Shown here: positions 1 to 6,454 of the stretch, piece after piece
How positions within the stretch are numbered: position 1 is the stretch's first letter
Layout: each line of letters starts with the position of its first letter
Assembly: GCA_036568605.1 (NCBI GenBank)
Contig: DATCSE010000223.1
Span: forward strand, 1-24,289
DNA: 24,289 nucleotides
Source of the DNA: DATCSE01 sp036568605
GTDB taxonomy: Bacteria > Pseudomonadota > Gammaproteobacteria > Burkholderiales > Burkholderiaceae_C
Direction: 5' to 3'
Program-made: the position numbers and the translations under genes
The notes under the pieces: generated by a model
What the model was told of the DNA's origin: nothing
What the model saw: the letters and a program-made list of their open reading frames with translations, nothing else
The model's database searches: none

Positions 1-251
1 AGGTACAGCAGCGGCGCCGGCACCAGCACGCCGAACGCCGCCTGCAGGCACAGCGCGATGACCGCAGCAGCCGCGAGGGCGCTGCGCACGCGCTGCCCGG
101 CGGCCCATGCGCCGGCCGCCGCCGCGGCGAGCATCGGCACCAGCAGCGCCGCCGCATTCCAGGGCGATTCGGGCGCGCTGATCATCAGCCACTGCGACAG
201 GCCGAGGTAAGCCACGCTCACCAACGCGATCACCACGATGCGTGCAGGCAT
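1..251 (-). CDS. COG4648-like inner-membrane protein (partial, C-terminus beyond window)
   Basis: The frame is open from an ATG at 249-251 to the window edge, giving 83 residues that begin MPARIVVIALVSVAYLGLSQ. At least three hydrophobic stretches are visible (about residues 4-22, 32-48 and 58-80), so this is an integral membrane protein. A GAGGG ribosome-binding site (260-264, minus strand) lies 8 nt before the start and overlaps the stop codon of the preceding acyl-carrier-protein gene. The 11-nt gap and this overlap indicate translation from one mRNA. The composition and the position directly after an ACP fit the COG4648 membrane proteins found in aryl-polyene and related fatty-acid/polyketide clusters. 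Their biochemical role is not established as far as I know. The family call is from context plus general resemblance; only the membrane character is seen directly. Confidence 0.6.
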   Translation of the reverse strand, partial: MPARIVVIALVSVAYLGLSQWLMISAPESPWNAAALLVPMLAAAAAGAWAAGQRVRSALAAAAVIALCLQAAFGVLVPAPLLY

Positions 252-262
252 GGCCGCGACCC

Positions 263-535
263 TCAGGTCGTCGTGCGGTGCGTGGCGATGTGCTCGGTCA
301 GACTCGCCAGCGACGTGAAGATGCGGACGTTGTCCTCATCGTCGGAGCGCAGTTGGAAGCCGTAGCGCTGCGACACGACCAACGCGACTTCGAGGATGTC
401 GATCGAATCGAGCCCCAGGCCCTCGCCGTACAGCGGAGCCTGCGGGTCGATGGCATCGGGAGCGATGTCGAGATTCAGGGCCTCGACGAGAAGCGCGGCG
501 ACCTCGCGCTGCAATTCGGGGTGGGCTGACGTCAT
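263..535 (-). CDS. acyl carrier protein, aryl-polyene/FAS-cluster type
   Basis: This 90-residue protein carries growing acyl chains on a 4'-phosphopantetheine arm in the cytoplasm. The attachment serine is Ser44 in the motif GLGLDSIDILE, followed by the hydrophobic helix-II pattern EVALVV. The length matches stand-alone ACPs. I chose the ATG at 535 because the longer upstream frame (to 592) adds a Pro/Arg-rich segment that does not resemble an ACP N-terminus. The ribosome-binding site is weak. The next gene on the same strand is a COG4648-like membrane protein 11 nt away. ACP then COG4648 protein then acyl-CoA ligase, dehydratase and ketosynthases is the usual order in aryl-polyene-type clusters, so this is probably the start of such an operon. 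It is unlikely to be the housekeeping AcpP, which has a DSLD motif and lies beside fabG/fabF. Confidence 0.85.
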   Translation of the reverse strand: MTSAHPELQREVAALLVEALNLDIAPDAIDPQAPLYGEGLGLDSIDILEVALVVSQRYGFQLRSDDEDNVRIFTSLASLTEHIATHRTTT

Positions 536-899
536 GCGTGATCGAACTGGGTCGCGAAATTGTCGGTGGGCCGGACCGGCAACAAGGACCATCGCCGACC
601 GGCTTCGTTGGAATGGCGACGGACCGGTCGAAGCCAGCCGTCTTGGGCCACGAGTTTACCAAAGCGCCCCTCGGCGAAGCCCCTCGGGCCGGTTGCGAAC
701 CGGTCGCCAATGCACCGGGTGCCGTGGCTGTCGGTTCTCGAGAAAGCGTGTCGATTGTCGTGCGGGCGCGTCAAATCGCTCGTGCCCGATGCTGCATTTG
801 TCGCGCTTTGTCCGCCGTCGCAACGCCGGCGCGAAATAGGCCACACCGCGGCACCACAAAAAAGCCCTAAGCTGCGCGACCGCACTTCACGGAGCGTCT
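536..899. other. 364-nt non-coding divergent region
   Basis: This region separates the minus-strand acyl-carrier-protein operon from the plus-strand receptor gene at 900 and should hold both promoters. Open frames here are short and rich in Arg/Pro/Gly with no recognisable domain, so I treat the region as non-coding. A run of six A residues lies at about 868-873. A GGAG ribosome-binding site (891-894) precedes the receptor ATG by 5 nt. I see no convincing -35/-10 pair, no strong hairpin and no repeat. Confidence 0.6.
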
Positions 900-2126
900 A
901 TGCAACGCTTGCTTCTGTCGTTGGGAACATGCCTTTTGGGCGCCGTGGCCTGGAGCAACGCGGCCGCACAGGCCAGCGCGCCGGCGGCTGCCCCGGTCAA
1001 TGTCATCCGTGTCGGCTTCATCTGCCCGTTCACCGGTGGCTCGCAGGACTTCGGCAACAGCGCCCGGCTCGGCGCCGAGCTCGCGGTCAAGGAGATCAAC
1101 GAGGTCGGCGGCTATCTCGGACGTACCATCGAGCTGGTCGAGCGCGACGACAAGGCCAACCCGGACGAAGGCCGCAAGGTCGCCGAAGACCTGGTGCTGA
1201 AGGAGAAGGTCGCCTTCACGATCGGCTACTGCAACAGCGGCGTCGCGGCGAAGTCGCTCGACGTGTTCCAGGACAACAAGCATTTGCTGGTGATCCCGGT
1301 GGCGACCGCGACGGCGCTGACGGCGAAGTACCCGCCGGCGAGCAGCTACATCTTTCGCATGTCGGCCCGCGATCAGCTGCAGGCGGCGGCGATCGTCGAG
1401 GACATCGCCAAGCGCGGGCTGACCAAGGTCGCGATCTTTGCCGACAAGACCGGCTACGGCGAAGGCGGCTTCAAGGACGTCGAGAAGTTCCTCGCCGACA
1501 AGGGATTGAAGCCGGTGTACGTTGCCCGCTTCGACGTCGGCGTGAAGACGCTGACGGCGCAGGCGCAGGAGGCGCGCGCAGCCGGCGCCGAGGCGATCGT
1601 CGGCTACAGCGTCGGCCCCGAGCTCGCGGTGCTCGCGCAAGCGCGCGCCGAAGCGCACTTCACCGGCGCGCTGTACGGCCCGTGGACGATGTCGTTCCGC
1701 ACGGTGGCCGAGCGCGCCGGCGGTGCGGCCGAAGGCGGGGTGATGGTCCAGACCATCATCCAGGACCTGTCGAACGAGCGCCGCACGTCGTTCATCGCGC
1801 GGCTCAACCGCTCGGCAGGCGGCCAGCCAGTCAGCTCGCTGATGTCCGCGGCACAGAGCTACGACGCGATGCACCTGATGCTGCGTGCGCTGTTCCAGAC
1901 CAAGGGCAACACCTCGGGCGACGCGCTGAAGGCGGCCCTCGAGAACCTGGAGCGGCCGTATGCCGGTGTCGTGACGACCCACGAACATCCGTTCTCGGCC
2001 ACCGATCACGATGCGTTCAGCCGCAACATGATCTGGCTGGGCGTCTGGCGACACGGCGAGGTGCACTTCCAGTACCCGGATGATGCGAAGCGCGCGGCGA
2101 TGATCCGCCGCAAGGAACAGGGCTGA
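900..2126 (+). CDS. ABC transporter substrate-binding protein, LivK/branched-chain amino-acid type
   Basis: This is a 408-residue periplasmic receptor. The N-terminus has a Sec signal peptide with likely cleavage after AAAQA near residue 25. The mature part begins RVGFICPFTGGSQDFGNSARLGAE, typical of type-1 periplasmic binding proteins. That beginning continues with the family pattern of a GYLGRTIELVERDD strand and an ANPDEGRKVAEDLV helix. An SYxxxRxSARDQxQ-like segment near residue 155 also fits the family. Such proteins bind amino acids, amides, urea or aromatic acids for an ABC importer. No permease or ATPase gene is adjacent, so it is an orphan receptor whose ligand cannot be read from sequence. 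A GGAG 5 nt before the ATG supports the start. It converges with the Bug-type gene across a 44-nt gap. Confidence 0.88.
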   Translation: MQRLLLSLGTCLLGAVAWSNAAAQASAPAAAPVNVIRVGFICPFTGGSQDFGNSARLGAELAVKEINEVGGYLGRTIELVERDDKANPDEGRKVAEDLVLKEKVAFTIGYCNSGVAAKSLDVFQDNKHLLVIPVATATALTAKYPPASSYIFRMSARDQLQAAAIVEDIAKRGLTKVAIFADKTGYGEGGFKDVEKFLADKGLKPVYVARFDVGVKTLTAQAQEARAAGAEAIVGYSVGPELAVLAQARAEAHFTGALYGPWTMSFRTVAERAGGAAEGGVMVQTIIQDLSNERRTSFIARLNRSAGGQPVSSLMSAAQSYDAMHLMLRALFQTKGNTSGDALKAALENLERPYAGVVTTHEHPFSATDHDAFSRNMIWLGVWRHGEVHFQYPDDAKRAAMIRRKEQG

Positions 2127-2170
2127 CGCCTTCGGGTGTGTGCGGCGACGGCCGCGCCGGGCTCGGGTCC

Positions 2171-3202
2171 TCACTCGACGCGCGCGCCGCTCGCCTTCAC
2201 GACCTTCTCGTATTTCGCGAGCTCGGCCTTCACGAAGGCGCCGAACTGCTCCGGCGTCGAGGCGATGCTTTCGGCCATCAGGCTCGCCAGGCGCGCCTTC
2301 AGCTCGGCCGAGCCCAGGGCCTCGACGAACGCCTTGTGCAGCCGCTGCGTGACGTCCGCCGGCAGCTTCGCCGGGCCGAACAGGCCGAACCAGGTGTCGA
2401 TGTCGAAGTTCGCGAGACCCAGGCGCTTGCCGCTCTCGGCAATCGTCGGCAGCTCGGGCATCGCGCTCGAGCGCGCACGCGTGGTCACCGCGATCGCCTT
2501 CAGCTTGCCGGCCTTGATGTTGGCCGATGCGGTCGCGAGGTTGTCGAAGTTCAGGTCGACCTGGCCGGACAGCAGCGCGAGCTGTGCCGGATTGCCGCCG
2601 GCATACGGAATGTGGGTCATGAACACGCCGGCCTGGGTCTTGAACATCTCGCCGGCCAGGTGCCCGGCGCTGCCATTGCCGCCCGAGCCGTAGTTCAGCG
2701 CGCCGGGATGGGCCTTCGCATACGCCACCAGATCGGCGACGCTCGCGATGCCCAGTTTCGCCGCATTGGCCGCATTCAGCACCAGAACGTTCGGCACCTG
2801 CGCGACCCCGGTGATCGGCGTGAAGTCGTGAATCGGGTCGTACGGCAGTTTCGCGAACAGCCACGGGTTGATCGCATGGGTCGCGACCGCGCCCATCACG
2901 ATCGTGCTGCCGTCGGGCGGCGCCTTCGCGACCAGGTCGACGCCGAGGTTGCCGCCGGCGCCGGGCTTGTTCTCGATCACGACGGTGCCGAGGCTGGCTT
3001 GCACCTTCTCGGCGAGCGCGCGCGCGACGATGTCGATCGGTCCGCCAGGCGGGTACGGGACGACCAGGCGCAGCACCCGGGTCTGCGCGATGCCCGGCCA
3101 CGCGACCGCGGCGAGGGGTGCGGCCGCCGCGAGACGCAGGATGGCGCGGCGGCGTTGTGCGGGAGATGGGTTCGGGGTGTGTCGCAACAGCACGGTCGTC
3201 AT
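2171..3202 (-). CDS. Bug-family tripartite tricarboxylate transporter substrate-binding protein
   Basis: This 343-residue periplasmic receptor has the family hallmarks: the strand-loop PYPPGGPIDIVAR (residues 49-61), the segment ENKPGAGGNLG (about 77-87), and a C-terminal YEKVVKASG. The signal region has consecutive arginines (QRRRAILRL) before a hydrophobic core ending near Ala39, which could be a Tat or a Sec signal. Bug proteins bind carboxylates such as citrate or aromatic acids, or are orphan sensors; Burkholderiales often have very many. No TctA/TctB membrane partners are adjacent. The ATG overlaps the stop of the upstream CsgG-domain gene (CAATGA), so the two are translationally coupled, which is unusual company for this family. 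The ligand is unknown. Confidence 0.9.
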   Translation of the reverse strand: MTTVLLRHTPNPSPAQRRRAILRLAAAAPLAAVAWPGIAQTRVLRLVVPYPPGGPIDIVARALAEKVQASLGTVVIENKPGAGGNLGVDLVAKAPPDGSTIVMGAVATHAINPWLFAKLPYDPIHDFTPITGVAQVPNVLVLNAANAAKLGIASVADLVAYAKAHPGALNYGSGGNGSAGHLAGEMFKTQAGVFMTHIPYAGGNPAQLALLSGQVDLNFDNLATASANIKAGKLKAIAVTTRARSSAMPELPTIAESGKRLGLANFDIDTWFGLFGPAKLPADVTQRLHKAFVEALGSAELKARLASLMAESIASTPEQFGAFVKAELAKYEKVVKASGARVE

Positions 3203-4221
3203 TGTTTGCGCAGCAGGATCGCCTTGACCCAGCCGTCCCCGCGCGGCGCCGTGACCTTGATGTAGCCGTTGCGTTCTTCGCCGAGTACCAGCACCTCGTC
3301 GTTCTTCGACAGCGTTTGCAGCTCGCCGGAGCTGTCCTGCGGCTGGCGCAGCACCTTCACGCCGTTGATCTTCGGCAGCATCACGTCGCCGGCATTGGCC
3401 GGGTTGGCCTTCACGCTGGCCGCCGCGTTCTGGATCGAAGCCTGGCTGCGCCCCTGGATCAGCGACGGGTTGTCGCGGATGTTGCGCACGATGTTGTTCC
3501 AGTTGTCGACGAACGAGGCGACGATCATCTTGCCTTCGTTGGTGTTGCTGTAGCCGCCGAACGCGCCGGCCGCGCCGTGGCCGAACAGCGCACCACCGAG
3601 CGCGAAATCGGCCTTCTCGGCGCTGCCGGTCGCGGCCGCGACCTGGATGCCCGAGCGCGAGTCGACCAGCAGCATGCTGGTCTCGGCCTGCTTGAACTTC
3701 ACGCCGCCGGCGACCGCCCCGGCCACCAGGCCGGCGCGTCCGCCGAGCAAGCCGCCCAGCGCGCCGCCCATGCCGCCGGCGTTGTTCTCGCTGAACACGA
3801 CGTTCGGGTTCACGATGAAGTCGGCCACCGCCATCTGACCCTTGCCGATGTTCGAGCCCGATTGCAGCTCGCCGGATTGCGCGAGCGCGCGCTCCTGCAT
3901 CATGTTGTTCATCGCGACGCCGCGCTCGACGACCTGGAAGCAGTTCGACTGCTGGATCAGCATGCGCAGCACGCCGGTCGGCGAGCCCAGCCCGTAACGC
4001 TGCAAATTGCCGATCACCTGGCTTTGCGGCTCGACCACCGCCAGCGTGCCTTTCGGCGCATCGCAGCGCTCGAGCTGTGCGTTCGCATTGGTTGACCCGC
4101 TGGGGCCGGCGCCGCCGCTGGCCATCGAGCCGCCCTTGCCGAGCTCCTGCGCGGTCGCCGCGAAGGCCAGCGAACCAGCAAGGACGAGCGGCAGATGGCG
4201 AACGATGAGGGATGACTTCAT
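3199..4221 (-). CDS. CsgG/HfaB-like secreted protein with C-terminal SH3-like domain
   Basis: This is a 340-residue exported protein. A signal peptide (MKSSLIVRHLPLVLAGSLAFAATAQE) has likely cleavage after ATA or AQ near residue 24. Residues about 55-250 resemble the CsgG/HfaB family: a strand TLAVVEPQSQ, then VLRMLIQQSNCFQVVERG, the pattern by which CsgG-like proteins start. A Gly-rich central segment (149-176) and a second strand-rich part follow. Residues about 287-338 form an SH3-like module (VKVLRQPQDSSGELQTLSKN, then WVKAILL). CsgG proper is an acylated secretion pore for curli; here no lipobox cysteine follows the signal, and no curli genes are nearby. I therefore expect a periplasmic or surface protein of unknown role. 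A GGAG (4227-4230) sits 5 nt before the chosen ATG. The gene is coupled to the Bug receptor downstream. Confidence 0.75.
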   Translation of the reverse strand: MKSSLIVRHLPLVLAGSLAFAATAQELGKGGSMASGGAGPSGSTNANAQLERCDAPKGTLAVVEPQSQVIGNLQRYGLGSPTGVLRMLIQQSNCFQVVERGVAMNNMMQERALAQSGELQSGSNIGKGQMAVADFIVNPNVVFSENNAGGMGGALGGLLGGRAGLVAGAVAGGVKFKQAETSMLLVDSRSGIQVAAATGSAEKADFALGGALFGHGAAGAFGGYSNTNEGKMIVASFVDNWNNIVRNIRDNPSLIQGRSQASIQNAAASVKANPANAGDVMLPKINGVKVLRQPQDSSGELQTLSKNDEVLVLGEERNGYIKVTAPRGDGWVKAILLRKQ

Positions 4222-4261
4222 GACGGCTCCAGTGGGCGCTTCGCGCGACGTGCGGCGAACG

Positions 4262-4267
4262 ATTCTA
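4262..4267 (-). promoter_or_regulatory. candidate -10 box TAGAAT for the CsgG-domain gene
   Basis: TAGAAT reads on the minus strand 40 nt upstream of the ATG, predicting transcription from about 4255 and a leader of roughly 34 nt that contains the GGAG site. No good -35 hexamer is visible. The same hexamer recurs before other genes in this window. Confidence 0.4.
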
Positions 4268-4333
4268 GGCGTCAGGAAACCAGGCGTAACGCTGCGTGGC
4301 GCACGAGTTAGGGGTGTGTGAAACCCTTGAATT

Positions 4334-4438
4334 GCTACGCGCCGTGCCTGTGTCTTCGGCCGGCACGCTGCGCCTTGACTTCGCTGCGCGAAGTCAGCCT
4401 GCGACGCAAGCACGGCGCTATGCGCCGTGCTTGTCGGC
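4334..4438. repeat. imperfect direct repeat flanking a hairpin
   Basis: The segment at 4417-4438 (GCTATGCGCCGTGCTTG plus TCGGC), which covers the end of the reductase gene, reappears at 4334-4360 as GCTACGCGCCGTGCCTG plus TGTCTTCGGC. Apart from a few substitutions and a short insertion the copies match. Between them at 4376-4396 is a 9-bp stem (TGACTTCGC with GCGAAGTCA, loop TGC). The layout suggests a local duplication of the gene's 3' end that has since diverged. Confidence 0.5.
4407..4433 (-). terminator. 12-bp perfect hairpin at the end of the reductase gene (possible terminator)
   Basis: CAAGCACGGCGC (4407-4418) pairs perfectly with GCGCCGTGCTTG (4422-4433) around a 3-nt loop. On the minus strand the upstream arm encodes the last residues of the reductase and the TAG stop (4418-4420) sits at the loop. 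No U-tract follows, so it may act as an mRNA 3'-end stabiliser or a Rho-dependent end rather than a classical intrinsic terminator. Confidence 0.4.
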
Positions 4439-5455
4439 CTCGGAGGTGAACGAGTCCGCATAGAACTCGTCGTCCGGCAGCCCGCACTTCGCGACGAAGT
4501 CGTGCTGGGCCGACTCGACCATGATGGGCGCGCCGCAGGCGTACACCTGCCACTCCATCAGGTTCGGGTGATCGTGCATCACCGCATGGTGGACCAGGCC
4601 GGTGCGGCCGGTCCACGCGTCTTCGGGCTTGGCCTCCGACAGCACCGGGATGTACTTCAGGTGCGGCAGCGTGCGCGCCATGTTCTCGGCCCAGTCGTGC
4701 AGGTACAGGTCGGCCTTGCTGCGGCAGCCCCAGTAGAGCTCGGCCTTGCGCTGGCTGCCGGTGTGCTGCATGTGTTCGAGGATGGCCTTGATCGGCGCGA
4801 AGCCGGTGCCCGAGGCGAGCAGGATCATCGGCTTGACAGTGTCCTCGCGCAGGAAGAAGCTGCCGAACGGCCCTTCGAGCCGCAGGATCTCCTTCTCCTT
4901 CATGCGCGTGAACACGTGGTCGGTGAACTTGCCGCCGGGCAGGTGGCGGATGTGCAGCTCGAGCCCGGGCTTGTCGGCCTGCGTGTGCGGCGCATTCGCC
5001 ATCGAATAGCTGCGGCGCGAGCCGTCGCGCAGGATGAACTCGACGTACTGGCCGGCCCGGTACTTGAGCTGGTCGTTGGCCGGCAGCTGCATCTGCAGGA
5101 TCGCGACGTCGGGTGCGGGCCGCGTGATCGTCGTCACCCGCGTCGGCATCTTGCGGATCGGGTTCTCGCCGGCGCCGGGCACCGTGCGCGCCTCGATCAC
5201 GACGTCGGTCTGCGGCGTCGCCTGGCAGGTCAGGGTCCAGCCGGCGGCTTCCTCTTCGGCGCTCAACGCCTTCGATTGATGCGCGCCGTGGATCACGCGG
5301 CCTTCGATGAGCCGGCTCTTGCACGAGCCGCAGGCGCCGTCGCGGCAGCCGTAGGGCAGGCCGACGCCCTGGCGAATGGCGGCGGCGAGGATGGGCTCGT
5401 CGCGCTCGACCACGAAAGTGCGGCCGCTCGGTTGAACAGTGACTTGGAAGGGCAT
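4418..5455 (-). CDS. ferredoxin-NAD(P)H reductase annotated in relatives as CDP-6-deoxy-delta-3,4-glucoseen reductase
   Basis: This is a 345-residue cytoplasmic iron-sulfur flavoprotein. Residues 1-90 form a plant-type [2Fe-2S] ferredoxin domain with cluster ligands Cys37, Cys42, Cys45 (CRDGACGSC) and Cys77. Residues about 100-200 form the FAD domain, with RSYS (148-151) contacting FAD and GGKFTDHVF near 174. Residues 210-340 form the NAD(P) domain with GTGFAPIK (216-223) and YACGAP (305-310). This domain order matches AscD/E3-type reductases, which pass electrons from NADH to a partner oxygenase or dehydrase. No CDP-sugar or oxygenase gene lies near it, so the electron acceptor is unknown and the usual name should not be taken literally. 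The start ATG lacks a good ribosome-binding site. The gene is divergent from the SDR gene, with 105 nt between the starts. Confidence 0.88.
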   Translation of the reverse strand: MPFQVTVQPSGRTFVVERDEPILAAAIRQGVGLPYGCRDGACGSCKSRLIEGRVIHGAHQSKALSAEEEAAGWTLTCQATPQTDVVIEARTVPGAGENPIRKMPTRVTTITRPAPDVAILQMQLPANDQLKYRAGQYVEFILRDGSRRSYSMANAPHTQADKPGLELHIRHLPGGKFTDHVFTRMKEKEILRLEGPFGSFFLREDTVKPMILLASGTGFAPIKAILEHMQHTGSQRKAELYWGCRSKADLYLHDWAENMARTLPHLKYIPVLSEAKPEDAWTGRTGLVHHAVMHDHPNLMEWQVYACGAPIMVESAQHDFVAKCGLPDDEFYADSFTSEADKHGA

Positions 5456-5560
5456 GGTGGAGATGAAGCATCCCCGCTCAGCCCGAGCGGGGCGTGGAAC
5501 GAGTGGGAACGAATAGACTGGCCCCCCGATTTTGCCTGCTTCGCCGAAACCCTTCGCCGC

Positions 5561-6454
5561 ATGTCCATTGCCCGTCCCCGGCGCTTCAAGCGGCCGACAC
5601 TGCTCATCATCGGCTGCGGCGATATCGGACTGCGGGTGGCGCGCCGCGTGCGCGGACGCTGGCGCGTGCTCGCGCTGACCTCGAGCCCGGGGCGCTGCAG
5701 CGAGCTGCGCGCGGCCGGCATCGTGCCGCTGCTCGGCGATCTCGACCGCGTGACGACGCTCGCGCGCCTGGGCGGTCTGGCCGACGCGGTGCTGCATCTG
5801 GCCCCACCGCCGGCGCAGGGCGTCGCCGACGCGCGCACCGCCAACCTGCTGCACGCGCTGGCGCGCAAAGGCCGGGTCGGACGGCTGGTCTATGCCAGCA
5901 CCAGCGGCGTCTACGGCGATTGCGGCGGCGCGCGCTTCGACGAGACCCGGCCGGTCGCCCCGGCGACGGACCGCGCGCGGCGCCGTGTCGATGCCGAGAC
6001 GCGCGTGCGCCATCACGGCCGCGCCTTCCATGTGCGTGCGAGCGTGCTGCGCATCCCGGGCATCTACGCACGCGACCGGCCCGGCGGCGATCCGCGCGAG
6101 CGCGTCGCGCGCGGCGCGCCGGTGCTGGTGCCCGACGAGGATGTCTACACGAACCATGTCCATGCCGACGACCTCGCGCGCGCCTGCGTCGCGGCACTCG
6201 TGCGCGGCGCGCCGCAGCGCATCTATCACGCGAGCGACGACACCGAGATGAAGATGGGCGACTACTTCGATTTCGTCGCCGACCAGGCGGGCCTGCCGCG
6301 GCCGCCGCGCCTCACGCGCGGCGATGCGGCGGCGCAGTTGTCGCCGATGCAGCTGAGCTTCCTCGGCGAGTCGCGCCGGCTGGACAACCGACGGCTCAAG
6401 CACGAGCTGCGTCTGCGGCTGCGTTATCCCACGGTTCGCGACGGCGGAGTTTGA
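5561..6454 (+). CDS. NAD(P)-binding SDR/epimerase-like protein (YeeZ-like)
   Basis: This is a 297-residue protein with an N-terminal Rossmann motif GCGDIG (18-23). A central YASTSGVYGD (111-120) supplies the serine/threonine step of extended SDRs, and RIPGIYA (164-170) and TNHVHADDLA (197-206) are typical of the NAD-dependent epimerase/dehydratase family. The canonical catalytic YxxxK pair expected about 25 residues after the SGVYG motif is not present; the aligned region reads RARRRVDAE. The protein is therefore either an atypical SDR or a nucleotide sensor, as in YeeZ-type proteins. The frame is open far upstream, but similarity to the family begins at this ATG just before the Rossmann strand. 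The 3' end overlaps the convergent MCP gene by 59 nt. Substrate unknown. Confidence 0.85.
   Translation: MSIARPRRFKRPTLLIIGCGDIGLRVARRVRGRWRVLALTSSPGRCSELRAAGIVPLLGDLDRVTTLARLGGLADAVLHLAPPPAQGVADARTANLLHALARKGRVGRLVYASTSGVYGDCGGARFDETRPVAPATDRARRRVDAETRVRHHGRAFHVRASVLRIPGIYARDRPGGDPRERVARGAPVLVPDEDVYTNHVHADDLARACVAALVRGAPQRIYHASDDTEMKMGDYFDFVADQAGLPRPPRLTRGDAAAQLSPMQLSFLGESRRLDNRRLKHELRLRLRYPTVRDGGV

Noticed and set aside
863..875. Run of six T on the minus strand as a terminator
   Set aside because: No stable GC hairpin directly precedes it, and it points toward, not away from, the ACP operon it would have to serve.
560..2083. Plus-strand 507-codon frame overlapping the receptor gene
   Set aside because: It is out of phase with the receptor, low-complexity Arg/Gly/Pro-rich, and lacks a start context. 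The receptor frame has a signal peptide, domain motifs and a ribosome-binding site.
867..3101. Long minus-strand open frame (744 codons) across the first receptor gene and most of the Bug gene
   Set aside because: It is extremely Arg/Ala-rich without any domain and runs through two well-supported genes. Long antisense or off-phase frames are expected at this GC content.
4222..4461. 80-residue extension of the CsgG-domain gene
   Set aside because: The extension is basic and domain-free, while the ATG at 4221 has a GGAG and opens directly into a signal peptide.
4427..5560. N-terminal extension of the SDR frame by 378 codons
   Set aside because: It is antisense to the reductase gene, which has all its cofactor motifs. 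SDR similarity starts at 5561.
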